This document shows positions 20,601 through 34,400 of a stretch of 58,604 bases of DNA, piece after piece (position 1 is the stretch's first letter; each line of letters starts with the position of its first letter). Below the pieces are notes generated by a model. That model saw nothing but the letters and a program-made list of their open reading frames with translations. It had not been told where the DNA came from and did not search any database. The position numbers were made by a program, and so were the translations under genes. Source of the DNA: Phaeoceros laevis (lineage: Eukaryota > Anthocerotophyta > Anthocerotopsida > Notothyladales). Where the stretch lies: contig JBNGIQ010009553.1 in assembly GCA_049999765.1 (NCBI GenBank), positions 1 to 58,604 on the forward strand. Reading direction: 5' to 3'.

Positions 20601-23600
20601 TGCTGCACTAAAATACATTAGAGATAATATGATTCTTCATGCAGCAACGCCCAAGATCCACATATGAGACAAAATGAAAAAGACTCACAGCTACAGCTTT
20701 CTCTGCAATGTCATAAAAAGCCTTCTGATCCTTCTGCCTCTTCACCTTCTCCTTTCGCAATTCATCTCTTTCGCGTTCAAGTGTTTTTTCAAGGGTCTGC
20801 ATAATGTGCAGAAAGTCACTCCCTGGCCAAGTTGAACGACCAACAGCTCAAGAACCTCGAGCCACACATTGAACACACCTGAATCCTAACATCCTGCTCT
20901 CTCAAGACATTCTCTGTCTGCTCTTGTCGAGATGCTGCATCCTGTCTTGAAGGGGCACTAGCCTCTCCACTAGCTTTCCTCCCTGCGAAAGCACATTCAG
21001 TAACTCAGAGCAACCATAAGTAACTCAGAGCAACCAAAATAATTTAGGACAGACAAAGACAAGCTAGGGAAGATAACCTTCCCAAGATAAGCTAGGCACA
21101 GGTACCTGTATTTGCTTTCGACTCATCCACCTGTTTGGACAAGTTCTCATTTTCTTTGCTAAGCTCTTCCTTCTCTCTGGTCAGCACCTCAATTTTTTTC
21201 TGATAAGCAAGAGATTGGAGATGAGAACCATCAGCACCAGTTACATATACAGCTAATTGCGATGGGCACTTCAGCTCTCCAGGAGCACTTTGGCATTGAC
21301 AATCTAAGATATCAAAGGCTCCATCTTTATAGAGTACCTTCAGGAACATAGCATGCCTTCTAAATCTCTCAAGGTCCGTCCTCAGAGTTGCCTGCAGGGA
21401 ATATGCTAAGATTCAATCTGGAAAACTAAAAAAAAGGGCATCACCACAAAAACAGCCACATCTTTTTAAGGCTATCACACACCTCAGATTGTTGGAGCTC
21501 CTGCACCCTCTTTTCAAGTTCAGACAATTTCAAGTCTTTAGCTGCAACATCTTGCTCTAACTTTGATGCCTTTTCCCGCACTTGGGCAGCCTCATTCTTA
21601 GCTTCAGATAGCTCAGACTGTACACCCTTCAGGTCAGCCTGCAGAACAGACTTAGTTTTCGAAGTACATAACAAGAACCCCATTATCCACCAAAGAACCT
21701 TCAAATTTCAAAGCAGGATCACCTGAAGCTCTGCAAGTTGTGTCTTAACCCGTTGGTAATCTTCCACATCGACCGATTTGTACTTTTCCAGCAGCTGAAC
21801 TTGACAACAGAGATTTGTTAGTTGCAGTAAATTACATGGCTCCAACTTCACCCAAAGCATGGACAAGAGAAGCACTGAAGGCAACAACCTGAGAGACACG
21901 GCTTTGCCAACGCTGGGTTTCAGCTTTTTGAACTTCCAACTCCTTCCCGGCAGCCTCCAGGTCCACTTCACACTCTCGTAATCGCTTCTGGACAACCTCA
22001 AAGTCTGCCTGAGCTTTAGAGGCTTTTTCTCGTGATTCCTGACAAGGTAGAAGCACCATGTCAGCCTTGAGGCTGACAGTGTCGATTTGTTTAGACACAA
22101 AAGCTGTGAAAGGTCAGAATACAGATTGCAGACTTTGCTGTCCTCGAAGTTGTTCTTGTTCTCCTCTCGAAGTTGAGCGTTGCTTTCTCTTAAAAGTGCA
22201 AGCTCATTAACCTGTTCAGAGGGTTAAAAAATCCGTGAGAGTAACCAAAGCATGACTACCCTAATTGGTAGCATGACAGTAACAAATGCGTACCTGGGCC
22301 TGCAGATTCTTCATATCTTGCTCAGTATGCAAGCTTGCTCGAGCACTCTCATGTTCTCGACGTAAGCTGGTTTGTGCATCTTCTGCTGCTCGCAACGCTG
22401 CTTCCAACTGTGTAACAAAACCAGGATCAGATATTTAATAACACATCCACCTTTTTCCAGTGAGTGCTAAATCTGGTAGTCAGTCTTGATTGTTAGACGT
22501 CATCGTAACACAGCATAGAAATTCTACACGGATCTCTAATAGTACATTAATCAAGCTGGCCAGAAATCCACACAAAGCTAGTCATTCCCTGCAATGAGGT
22601 TATGTTAACTATAGTCCTACTTCCATAAATAACATACCTGCTTCTGTAGTCGAAGGCGCTCTTGCTTCATGAGAGAAAGCTCAGTGTCAGACTGCACGCC
22701 AGAAGGTCCAGTTAGAGCTACACCGCAGTCTTACAACTAGTTAGCACAGTCTTAGAACTAGCATGTTTGACTGCAGCAATTGAATATATGTACCGTTTCC
22801 TTTGAGCGACGTAGAAAACGGATTACACTTTGGACAGCATCGTCCCCAGGTCCATGGTCTCCAGCCTCTGCTGTCCCCTTTTGTGCTTGATCTGCAGCTA
22901 TCACATGCCTTGCTTCAAGCCGGTCTAGCAATAATTGATTCTGTGTCATAGAGGAATAACTCTCAATGGATCAGATAGGATGTGACTTTCTTGCAGTTAT
23001 AATGGAAGAGGCCAGGATAAGGGTGGCCAAAACAGACTCATAGACAGCACCGCACATGTGGAAAAGCGGCTTAGACCTGCTCATTCAATTCCTTCAATTT
23101 GCTTTCCAGGTCAGCCTTTGAATGTACAAGTGATTCCCGGTCCATCGCCCACGAGATTTTAGAGGATTCCTGACATCCGCAACAGACTTATCAAGTAACC
23201 CATTGCTCTCTATACGAATAAAAGAGCCAGAAATAGAAACAGGAACTCTGAAGCACTTACCAGGTCTGCTTCTGCCACCTCTGCTCTGCCTCGGAACACC
23301 CGTAACTCATCCTCGTATTGCATGAGTTTCTCAGAAGCCGCAGTTAATTCACGAATAGTATCTGCTTGAAGAAGAACCTGCTCAAATAATTTCATGAAGA
23401 ACAAATCAAGAAGTACTCATGAACTCACCAGCCCCTTTAGTAATGGTGCACACACACCAAGTCGTCCCGTAAAAGTTTCAGATGTTTCATGGGAAAACCT
23501 TGAGTAGAAGCATAGTGCTAGGCTATAGCCTCCGAGGGCCAGTTACCTGTCTTTCATAATTATTTTGTGCTTCACGCCACTGCAGGTGCAGTTTCTCAAC

Positions 23601-26600
23601 ATCCTTTTTCAAAATTCCAATCCGCTCCTCGGCCTCTTCAAGAGCATGCCTGCAATGACACACAAGTAGCTTCAAAACCCAGACATGTAGAGGAGCCCAT
23701 AATAACAGAATTCCCAGAAGCAGTAACTCACTGTTTCGAGCTGTCAGCATCCTTAAGTGATGCGAGCTGGCTGAGAGCAGTACTTAATTCCACCCCCATC
23801 TGTCGTACCGCCTCCGCAGCGGCCTTGTCTTTTTGGGCTGAATCTGCTTCAAGTTCCACCAGTTTGTTCCTCAAGCTAATTACCTCCAGCTCCTGAGCTT
23901 TTTTTACTCTCTCAGCCTGCATGTTGCATCATCTCAGAGCCCAGTGTATTGCTACTGAGATTCAAGAAGTACTTTAGTGCGATCAGTTCAAATACCTCAT
24001 CCTTGAAAGCATTGTGAGCTGCCTCCATCTGCTTCAAGGCCTCTCCATTTGCAGTGGCAATCCTCTTGTACTGTGGTGTTGAGCCAGATATAAGCTCACC
24101 ATCATTCAATTCCTGAAACTGGATATTCAGCTTTGGAACAAGTAGTTACCTGGTCTGTATGATTCTGTGACGCTGCTAGGTCCTCTTTCACTTTATCAAG
24201 CTCCTCCCTTGTCTCTTGCAGGGATACAATGACCTAAACGTTGAGAGGTCAGTTTCAAAATCAACAGATGCATCAAGAAGAACTGCGACAACTGGACCCT
24301 ATCTCAGCACACAGTGAAAACAATGGGTCAGGATGTCATGAACTAATAACTACCTAAAACTGGTACTTATCTGCAACCTAACCATTTCTAAGATAGACTA
24401 ATATAACAGTCTAACATACTTTTGTTATTCACGAGTGTGGGGCTTGGTTACCTGCTCATCAGCACTTCGAGTGTTGTCATCAGCCTCATGTGGCTTCCCA
24501 CGGACAAACGCTGCTACCTGCAGGCAGACATCGTCAACTTTTGGCATAGAAGCAGAGATAGAAAGGTCTCAGCACCCTCACATTCAAATACTTTTCTTCT
24601 GCCTTTTCTTCTCACCTTTTCTTCTGCCTTTTTCACACTCATCTCTAAATCGACACAACGGGCCTGCCAATCATGAAAGCCACTTGTTTTACCAGCATCC
24701 AATAACAAAAAAGGTGACGAGAATGCAAGCAATTCCCTCTATACAGCAGCAAGGTCTCACCTCAGCAACCTGAGCTCGAGTTTCAGCTGTTGACAAGGCT
24801 TTCAGTGCCTCGGTAAGCTCTTTCCTCACAGTGTCAACACGATCCAGCGCCTGGTTTACTGATTGGTCCCTGTGTACTGTTAGGTGTCCAACCCGAAGTC
24901 TCTCCGACTCTAGTTCACGTCTTGCCTCAGTCCACTCTTTCTGCATAAGAGTTCAGTGGCATTTTATTAGGATAACATCTAAAGCTACCTTAGGACTAAA
25001 ACATTTCATCACAACAAAAACCATCACCACGAACCTGTACACGGTTCAACTCTGTCTCCAGCCGTTTCACCTCTTCTATCCGAACATTCTGCAATAGACC
25101 AATAAAAGATTAAATAAAGTGATCCAAAACTGGCCGACACAGGTGTACTCTCCACTGGGCAACTGTAAGCACAGATCCACGTACTTCCTGAAACGCCTTC
25201 ACACTTTCAACTGTGTCCAATGTGGCCTGAAAATAAAGGAAGCGAGTTTGTCACCAACAACCCCATTCTAGAAAATGCACAGTCGGACCAACAAATGACC
25301 TTCCTGAAATTAACATTCTTGCCAGCCCCAATCCGTCAGCTACAGTTCGAGTATGCCTCGTTCCAAACCTGAAGCCGATGAACTCGGTCTGATAGCGTAG
25401 CCACTTCATCTGATGCACGTTTTTCAGCACTAGCAAGGAGCTCCTTTTCCCGATTCAATACTGATACCTAAGACAACACCAGCTTGAATGAGATCTAAAA
25501 AAAAGTGTCCAAAGTTCCAATTGTGAACTAGAACATGCTACACAATCACCTCTATGGATAACTTTCGAGCACTTTCTTCTGCAGCTTGCACACTCTGTGC
25601 ATGCTCACGTAGCTTCCTTTGGTAATCAGTTATTGTTTGAGAATACTCCATATTCCTTCTCAGCAATGCTTCCATCTCTTTTCTCTGTAGTCATAAGTAA
25701 TCAAACATACCAAAGGTCAACCCCAGCCAACTTTGAGTCGCCTATCAACCATACAGTATGAGGAGCCTGAAAGCACCTGGTTCTCAAAGTCCTTCATCAA
25801 AGCTTCAAGCTGCTCTTTAGCATATGAGCCAGCTCCATCAGCTCTTGCTTGCTCCACCCTCAAATCAATCACTTCCTGCCTGTTATCACCAAATTCACAC
25901 CAAGTAAGTCCATAACAAAAGAATCCAAATCCACCAGAAATGAAATGAAATGGAACTGCAGGAACAATGTCCAGCAGAACAGCAGCTTAGTTGAAGCATA
26001 CTTTGCTAGATTTAGGTCCCCTTCAAGGATCCTTATTCGGTCAGCACTTTCTTTTTGCAGCTTTTGGATCTCTTCCTGCACAATAGCAAGCAAACCAAGT
26101 AATTACAATCATTTCAAACAGAGACAACAACCTGAAGATGCAATGATGCACTCAGGGAGAATCCAGAATAACAGCACATACCTGATTGCTGCCAAGCAGT
26201 CTTCGTAGATCCTCACCTCCATCACCTGGACAAAATCAAATACATGCAAAGCTTAGGATGCACACTTTGGAGCAGTGCAAATACGCTCCAAGACATGTTC
26301 AAAGTAATTAAGGACTCAGATCCTCTGTTCGGATAGAGCCCTGTATGTCTACCACTGGACCAACGTATAGTACTTCACACGGCTACTGTACTTAAGAAAC
26401 CCTCGAACTGATGATGCAAATCATATTACTCAATAACTTATTACCTAAGGATAGAACGGGAGAATGTGAAGAAAGTCTAGTGGCATTGGCTTCATCATGC
26501 AGTCTTTTATACATCCTGACCTGCAAATTACATGGCTTGGCTCAGAGAAGACAGTCTATTTCACAAGCCCACAAAAAGCTACAAGTATGTGCAATACGAC

Positions 26601-29600
26601 AGTAAACTACTTCAAGCTACGCCTCTGGGAAGCACAAAAAAAACAGTAGCACACTTACTGTAGCCTGTAAGGTCTCCATCATCTGCAGCTGTTCCTCTTG
26701 CTTTTCCACTGTTTCAGCAACTTTTTGGACAAGCTTTTCGGTTCGTTTCTTAAGTTCTACGTCAAATGTTTCCTGCAGGAACCATGGGACAGTTGGTCCA
26801 GTGTCTTTAACCTCCAACACTTCAAGCTGTGAACAAAACTAAAAGTTCCATAACAAACCTTGAAAAGAGCCTCTCTTTGCTCGTTCTCTTCTGCAAGAGT
26901 ACGAACAAGTGTCCGAAGCTGACTGTTGTGTTCAACCAAGCCACGAATATCCTTGAACGCCAGCTGCTTGCCATTCACAGAAGCTTCTTAGAATCCACAA
27001 ACGTGTTAGCAAGAAACAACTTGAAATTCTCATACTTACCAGTCTATTCGAGATGACAACATCAGCAGCTGTGGCCTCAAAGCCAAGTGTCGTTGTTTGC
27101 ATCCCAGCATCCCCATTTTGATGATACTCATCTCTGCCCCCAGATCGCTTTTGTATATCAGCACATTCTTTCAGCAGAACGGATACCTGCACGGACAGAT
27201 AACCCAAACTGAACATCAAATGTATCTCCATGCTGAACTACAGCAACTATGTGGACCTACGCCCACAACCACTGGGCCTTCTATGTCACTCACTTGTGTT
27301 TGAAGATCCAAGACCTCTTTCCCTGCAGCTTTTAAATCCCTGTCTTTCTTCCGCAATTCCACCTGCAAATTTAGTTGATGATTGAGGGACCAGATATTAC
27401 ACAAATAAGCACTTCGTAGCAATGAACACATCATCAGTATCCACGATTCACCAGCGATATTCCAGCTACAGAGACAGTATTTTGTACCTTAAGGTCCTTG
27501 ATGGTGTTGTCAAGTGCAATTTGATCTCCCATAGATGTACGGAGCTTTTCCTCCATAACTCTGTAGGCCCTTATCATGCGTTCATGCTCAGCTGCAAAAC
27601 ATCATAGCCTTCTTATAGAGCCATAGATCATACTGTACGGTTCCTGTTCATTGCTACTCCATGATAAAGAAAATCTAACAAGAAAATGTCATAGCCAGCT
27701 TTCACACATTCTGTAATGGACCAAAAAGTTGCTCAACAGAGCTCCCAGAGAAACAGTTTCGAAAAAGCTGCAGACAACAAACAGTGAAAAGCTACTCACC
27801 TCGTTCATCCATGATAACCTCAGCCTTCGACTCTATTTCATGCAAAACCTGTGCCCATAGACATGGAATCTCAGTTCTAAAGACAGAAGGCATGGCTTGA
27901 CGACTGGCATATAGCAAGTCCATGTAGCTTGAGCTGACCCTCTCTAGAAGTGCTTGTGAGTGGTGTCGCTCCTGCTTCTCATGCCTCCATTTGTCTACAG
28001 CTTCCTGATATTTGCTGTAGATTGTGGCAAGCTGTGGAAACACTACTGTGAGCTAGGAAGAGTCCAGAATGGTGGGTAGTACATGCAATTGCTAGAAATA
28101 TGAGTTGAAATCTGCCACCCATTGGCAAATCCAGATGACCTGCCCGATAACTCAATTCCCTAACATCAGCCTATCGCAACGAGGACACATCTTACACTCC
28201 AGCCATCTCGAAGGAGGGAAGCCGCAAGAGCAGTCCCAGAAAGAGGTAACCCTGCTGGAAGCCCCATTCCATCTGCATGAACTTCTATTGCAAGCTGTCG
28301 ATCACTGCACAAGTAACAAGTCAGGGCACCAGAAAATGCTGACTGCCAACTTAATCACTGCCAACAACCAATCAGCATAGAGGCACTAACTTTGTGATGT
28401 CAACAAGGGGAGCTGAAAGAGGAGCCAATGCGAGTGAGTCTTCCTTTGACTGCCCTTGGTTCTGTATGTAAGAAGTAGCTTTGGCAAGTTGCTCTTGCAC
28501 ACTTGCAGCTTCCTAAACACCAGCCCAGATCCAAACAAAAGTGGCATCAGTCGAAAATCCTTATATCAAACATTTGGGTCTGGTTCTACAAAGGCGAGTA
28601 GCACTGCCTTCTGAGCTTCTTCACGGGCTTTTATCTCCCTTTCCAGCTTATCTTTGTTGTCTGATTCCACTTCATTCAAATGGACCTGCAACATCACCAT
28701 TGGAGTTGTTCAACAGGCAGACATCCGAAGGGTTAACAAAACACAAACTTCACTCGGCTGCACATCAAAAAGCAGAGCCAGAGTAGCTACCTCTAGTGCA
28801 GAAATAACTCCCTCAAGATCATGAGACTTTTTCGACCACTCCTCTGAGCTCTCCTTGTACAGATCAGCCAGCTTCGTTGCCTGTCACACCCATGCCCAGA
28901 GCTCGTGAAATGTAGGGAAACAGACTTAAGTTCAAGAAGCAAACCATACGCTTCGTCAACAATGCTGGATGATAAGATGATCATACCGTTGCAATTTCAG
29001 CTGAAAGATGCTCCACCTTGGCTGATGCATCTTCCTTGGCAGACTTTAATTCCTGATTGGGCAAGAACAACCAGATCTGTTAACACTTTGACAGAATTAC
29101 AACAAAACGTTTCAGAACTACGTGAAGGATGGACCGAGAGCCGCACATGCAAACATCTTCCCTCAGCTAAGCAAGCATGTTGGAATATGCTGACCTACTT
29201 ACCTCTCTTAACTGAGAAAGTCTGGCGTCTAGTTCCTTATTCCGATCAGCATTACGCCTTGCTGCCTCTCCAAGTTCCTCGGCACGCCTTTCAGCCTACT
29301 CAGTAACGAATTAGAGTTTCATCTGTGGTACAATAAGGTTGGAATACAACGACACTGTCTGTTGATAGAAGCATCACCTCTGCAAGCCTAGAGCGCAGGT
29401 CTGCTTCAGTTTCTGCACTATTCTTGCGTTCCTCCAACAATGCAGAGACCTTGGCAGTCAACTCCTCATTGAGCCAAGTGTTGTGCTGCTGCAGAAGCTC
29501 CTTCTCCTGATTGACACAAATTCATTTTAAAAGAAAAAGTGTTTGAAGGTTAGCAGCATTCAAAACCACCTGCAAATGAGATTTTTTTCATATCCGTCAA

Positions 29601-30334
29601 TGAAGTAGTACCTGGGCGAGGCGTGTTTGGAGAGCACGCAGACGGGAAACTTCAGCTTCATGCTCATGCAGCTTGCTTTCCGACAAACTGCGTTCATCGG
29701 TCAATGCAACCTGGCCCGGACCAAAAGCATCTTTCATATTACAAGCTGGAGACATTGTCGACGGCCGTCCACAACCAAGATTCAGAAGCTAAGACACTCA
29801 CAATTTTATCAAGATACGCTTTGATGGAAGAATTTTTTTCGTTGAGCTCGGCATTTTTGTGGTCCACTATATCGAGCAACTCCCTCTTGGCCTTCCGCAG
29901 CTCGGCCAACTCGAATACCAGCCGCTCCACCTCTCCATCCCGCTTTATCTGCATCAAGCCATTTTATACAAGCTGATCAGACTGCTCCGACCACCAATTG
30001 TGCTCGACCCAGCAGTACGACTGCTTACAGCTTCTAGCTCGAGCCGGTGAGAGTGCGCCTGCGCCTGGGCAAGCTCTGTGGAACGGCGCTCAAGAGTGGC
30101 GGTAGTTTGCTCCTTCTGCTGCTCTAGCTGGGCGTACTGCTCAGTGAGCGATAGGAACTTCTGCTCGATAAGGCCACACGTCTGCTCCACACTAATGGCC
30201 TCGGCATCCGCCCGGGCTCTCTGCGTCTCCAGCTGCTGCTGGAGATCAACGATGAAGGCCTCAGCTCTGGCGACCACTACTCCAACATCAGTCCCGGCCC
30301 GCTGCAATTCAGCCTCCGACATGAATGTCACCAT
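17651..30334 (-). CDS. NUA: Nuclear-pore anchor NUA (TPR/Mlp1 homologue)
   Basis: A minus-strand gene of some 40-50 small exons separated by introns of about 80-130 bp, encoding over 2,000 residues. The start at 30334 (MVTFMSEAELQRAG) fits the NUA N-terminus, followed by ISVEQTCGLIEQKFLSLTEQ. Exon 2 contains DGEVERLVFELAELRK and NEKNSSIKAYLDKI. Most of the protein is coiled coil. A conserved central block near 28250-27800 contains LSGTALAASLLRDGWS, KYQEAVDKWRHEKQERHHSQ and VIMDERGEHERM, then SVLLKECADIQKRSG near 27150. The C-terminal exon (to 19699) has ARKMTRKLIRPRIEPE and a long Ala/Val/Glu/Ser-rich tail with NLS-like KKARP and KKPRF. The last two exons are Gly/Arg-rich and end KDDQE-stop at 17651. 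Family role: filament of the nuclear-pore basket on the nucleoplasmic side, with roles in mRNA export and SUMO homeostasis. Confidence 0.9.
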
Positions 30335-31109
30335 GGCAGCCTGCACAGCCCACCACCCCCTACAAACATCGGCACATTCTCCACAGCTCCAGTCTTCTTG
30401 GTGCCACTTGTGGATCAAACCAATGGACCTGGGCAATCTCCACCATGTCCTCTCCCCAGCACCACAAACCTAACCCTATGTTGGCTCGATTCCAAGCGGA
30501 GCTCAAATTGGTCAGCATGGACTGATCCGGCTGAGCGCGTCGCCAGATACCTGAGCTCGAGGATTGTTCGACAACGCCATCATTCCTCGAATTGCAAATA
30601 TGAACAACGAAAATCCAAGGGTTCGCACACCCTGACGCTTGCCTGACCTGAGGTTAAGGTACTGTACAAGCCTATTTTCTTAAAGCCTGGGGAAAACGCT
30701 TGCCCAAGGGCTCGCCGCTTGCAGATTCAGGTATTCGCGGCATTCGTTCATCTGCCGAGGACTGTGCTCCATGACGGCATCCAGCGGCGGCAGCTAGTAC
30801 GGGCCTATCGCATTCGAAATCTCGATGCACGGGTGCCGGAGGTGGGTACCACTCGTAGAAACATCTTGTAGCAAGGGCCATCGCCGCCCACTTGCCGGTT
30901 ACGAGAGTAGCCCCTCGCTGTGGCAAAGAAACCGACGACGAGTTACAGGGGACTTCATGTCCATGTATGTATCCAAGAGGCCATTGTTGCGTCAAAACAG
31001 GATTGCTCGTTCCCAGGAGCTCAGCACCAATGACAGAGCCTTCATATTGACATCTGCCAGCTTCATACAAGTCAGATGGCCACCACACTACCAAAAACTT
31101 TTGAAGTTT
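30335..31109. other. Intergenic between NUA and the glycosyltransferase gene
   Basis: 775 bp with no gene supported. A 140-codon minus frame at 30672-31094 lies beyond the glycosyltransferase stop and has no recognisable domain or family composition, so I treat it as 3' flank. NUA promoter elements should lie here, but none is distinctive. Confidence 0.5.
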
Positions 31110-32509
31110 TCAGGGCACAACGCCTTCCATCCTTGGCATGGACGTTTGTCCGAGGTACTTTTGAGCGCTTTCAGCTCCTAAGTAACGAGCCACGAAATCT
31201 CCAGGCTGGTAAGAGTTGTACTGGTCGCCGCAAGGGCTGTTCAAGTACCTGCGAGCTTCCTGGAGTCAGACTGTGTCATCGTCAGCATGATGAAGTGCGA
31301 GGAATGGAAGGCGTTAGTGCTCAACCAAAATGGAACGATGGCCACGTGGTCGCAAAACTCGTTGAAGTGATTGGAGCGGTAGAGCTCAAACGCATCATCT
31401 TCTGAAATCTTGTGAAGCCAGGAAGTTCGGAAGAATTTACACAAGACTTCCAGGTATGCCTGCCCGAGGCAAGAGCACAAGTGAGACAGACAGAACTCTC
31501 TTCAAATTTGAGGGAAGGATGTTTGACAAGCAGCAGGTCTACCTTGGACCAACTGGTGTTCCTGACGATGAACACGCCAGTGTCTATAGCCGACTTCATG
31601 CTGGGTTCCACGACCCGACTTGAGCCCAATGAAGCAGAGTAGATGACATCTTTGGAGGACACATTGTAATCGGACATGCTGATGATGCTCTCTATACTGA
31701 TGGAATCATTCCTGATCAGAGCATCCGGATGCATATGCACCACAACATCGGCGAAGCTTAACACCAGCATAATTGCGCTGATTTTCGTCCAGGGGACGGG
31801 TGAGAACAGATCCAGCACAGTAGAAACCTCACAATAACGATACCCATGTTTGTATGCATACCAAATCCTGTTTTTTCGTAATTGCTCTAAGAAGGCCTGC
31901 CATCAGATGGAACAAACTCACAATGCGCTCGGCGATATGCTCAGGGGAGTATCTCGCCTTCCTAAGCTGTAAAAACAGTTGGGCAGAACAGACAACAGCA
32001 GCAACAGGCAAAGGAGGAGGCCAGCAGCAACCTACCTGAGGTAAGCCTGGAGTGATTGACAGGATGGTGATGTTGCCAATCCCGAAGCACAAGGAGTCGG
32101 GCTTTTGAATCCATCTCCGCATCGGCTGCGATAGATTGTCAACAACCGGCAAGTGCATCGGCGTAGTTGCCTCTCCCAGAGGCTCAGCCGGATCCCCTTC
32201 TCCGATTGCAAGCTGCTGCGCCCCGGACAGGTGCTCTGCACCGCAGAGGTCCTAACAGGTCAGCATCCTAGCCATGAACACGACTTCAGCACAATGCGGT
32301 TAAGGCACGCAATGTTTACCGGATGCAGAGGGAGCCAAACGGGATCGGAATTGAGCCAGGACAAGGTACGCAGAGGCAACGAGGAGGAGCACGTAGAGGA
32401 CGCGGTAGAAGCAACGACGCCATACGGGCCCTCGGTTACGAGCTCTTCGTTTGGGAGACCCCATCACAAAGCCCGGGAAAGCTCGCTCTGCCCGTAGAGC
32501 GTCCTCCAC
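31110..32509 (-). CDS. GT34-like (GMA12/MNN10 family) Golgi glycosyltransferase
   Basis: About six exons. Exon 1 (from 32509) gives a type II membrane topology: a basic N-terminus, then one membrane segment (YVLLLVASAYLVLAQF). Exon 2 (GNITILSITPGLPQ) and exon 3 (RKARYSPEHIAERI) start the luminal domain. The next exon has NRIWYAYKHGYRY, then VPWTKISAIMLVLSFADVVV, MHPDALIRND, and after 100 residues IDTGVFIVRNTSWSK. The 3' exons have EDDAFELYRSNHFNEFCDHV, EARRYLNSPCGDQYNSYQPG and DFVARYLG; the stop is at 31110-31112. This order (start strand, DxDAL region, N/D-TGVF-RN, acidic pocket, PGDFV) is that of family 34 galactosyl/xylosyltransferases, which use UDP-sugars in the Golgi. The metal-binding DxD is HPD here, which is odd. 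The intron after CDHVAIV is uncertain. Confidence 0.7.
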
Positions 32510-33480
32510 AGTGTTTCAACACATGCCAAAACGCAAGGTACATGGAGGATGTCCCACCATGTTTGCGACAAATCTGGCAGCGCCTGCAGTGAAGCAGGCT
32601 CATCAATGTCACCTTGCCCTTATCATCCAGACTTGTCTATATCCAGCCATTTGAAGCTCGTGGGACGCCTGTTGCGAGGTGCTGACTGCTCACACAAAGG
32701 AAGTGCCGTCGCCGTTCTCGAGTGAGAAAAGCTCCATCAGATGCACTCAGTACTCATCACCGTCGTCCAGCTCCAATCCATGCAACAGAACGTGAAACAC
32801 CTTCTCAACGAACCCTAATCCAGGAAGTGATGGACGCGGTTTTCTGGCCAAGGGCGGAGGGCACTGGTGTGAGTCACTCCTCTGTCAGCCGGGGATTCAC
32901 TGTCAGCTCTTGCAGAAACGAGAGAGCTGAGGAGGACGCCACGGGGTAATTTTGCAACGCTCAACTCCCGAGCACCGCATGGTGTTTACTCAAGCAACTT
33001 GAAGCGAGTGACGTCCTCTGCTCCTATACCAGCAATAAAGTAACCAACACCAACTCCAGAGTCCAAACGCCATAGCTTTCCCGAGAATATAACCTCATGA
33101 CCGAATATAACCTCATGACCAATTGAAATACCTATGACGTGCCAAGGTCACAAGTAATCCCATTTAACAGTCAATGTGTGTCTAGAAGTATGTTTTCGTT
33201 ATGAGATGGGCATGTGTCTTGGTCATAAGAGTAGTAGTAGTAAATTTTTTTTTAATAATGAATCAGGGCGCATTTTCATATTAGACACAAATTGGATACA
33301 TTTACACTTTATATCATAATGTGTCTATCCTTCTACTCGTTACCATGTCGGCTATGCCCTAAGCTATTTCAATCTTTAATTGCACTCTCTAATTGCGGTG
33401 TTTTCCGTTGCTCTTGAGCCACGCAGCCAACCACCAGCCTGCCGAGCCGATGCGAGCCGAGCACAATTCGTGTGCCAGGA
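32510..33480. other. Intergenic, no gene seen
   Basis: Presumed promoter of the glycosyltransferase gene, then AT-rich sequence. A short tandem duplication of ATAACCTCATGACC (18-bp period) lies at about 33089-33120. Short frames on both strands have no protein-like features. Confidence 0.45.
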
Positions 33481-34400
33481 CTCACGAGCCCCGCCTCGAA
33501 GGGCCCCACCCTAGACCAGTCTTGGGACTCACGAGCCCCGCCTCAAGGGCCTCACCTCAAACCAATCTTCGCCAAGCTCGCCCACCAAACGTTTGAGGCG
33601 GAGCCCCACCCCAAACCAGTCTTCGCCAAGCTCGCCCGCCAGACGTGAGCACATCGCTCGAACGCCAGCGCATCGGGGGTGTAGTCGCGGTTGACCCGAC
33701 AAGGTGACAGCCCTCCACGTGGCCCCATGCTTGTCGACCCCGCAAGGGGAGGGGCACATAGCCTGCAAGGTGGCAGCCCGCCACGTGGCCCCATGCTTGT
33801 CGACCCCGCAAGGGGAGAGGCACATAGCTTGCAAGGTGGCAGCCCGCCACGTGGCCCATGCTTGCCATGCCCGCAAGGGGATGGGCAGGAGGGGCTGTTG
33901 GTGCTGGCAGGCCCCGCCGGCCCAATGGCTGGGCTTGCGCCATACCATTGGGGTATCCCTCGCGGGATGTAGTAGTCTAGTACTAAGTTGATTGAATTGA
34001 ACACCTCACGAGGTATTTCGATGGAGAGCCCCCATGCGGAGATTGAAGTCACCCTTGTGGGCTACAATCGGGGCTACAATCGTGAAGCGCGTCATTGACG
34101 TCCTAATCATGCGACCATCATAGTTGTTCCTAAGGTTATCCTACGCCCCCAAACAACCATGCACAAGCTCAACAAAAAAACTTCGATCAACAAGTTCAAC
34201 AAGTCGAGAAAATGTGGACGTGCAAGCATCCAAGCATCCAAGCAGATCGGGCAGAGTATTACAGCAATTCACGCAGGCATGCAAGCATATCAGGCAGGGT
34301 GTTGTAGCAATTCCAGCCGTTCCAACAATTCTAACAGATTCCAGCAATCCACCAGGTTGTAGCAATTCCAACAAATTCCAGCATACATTACTATACAGGT
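33481..34400. repeat. Tandem and dispersed repeats, including a 66-bp array
   Basis: 33700-33890 contains about 2.8 copies of a 66-bp GC-rich unit, with CACGTGGCCC landmarks at 33716, 33782 and 33848. Before it, 33490-33650 carries diverged copies of a unit with ACTCACGAGCCCCGCCTC and CTTCGCCAAGCTCGCCC. After it, 34230-34390 has degenerate repeats of AGCAATTCCAGC and CAAGCATCCAAGCA. Frames through the array reflect repeat periodicity (66 is divisible by three), not genes. The whole may be non-coding body of an old transposable element. Confidence 0.6.

Noticed and set aside
30672-31094. Extension of the glycosyltransferase gene
   Set aside because: The in-frame exon carrying the PGDFVARYLG motif ends with a stop at 31110, so this frame lies outside the gene.
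33529-34052. Long overlapping frames on both strands suggesting proteins
   Set aside because: They run through a 66-bp tandem repeat whose period is divisible by three, which keeps all frames open artificially.
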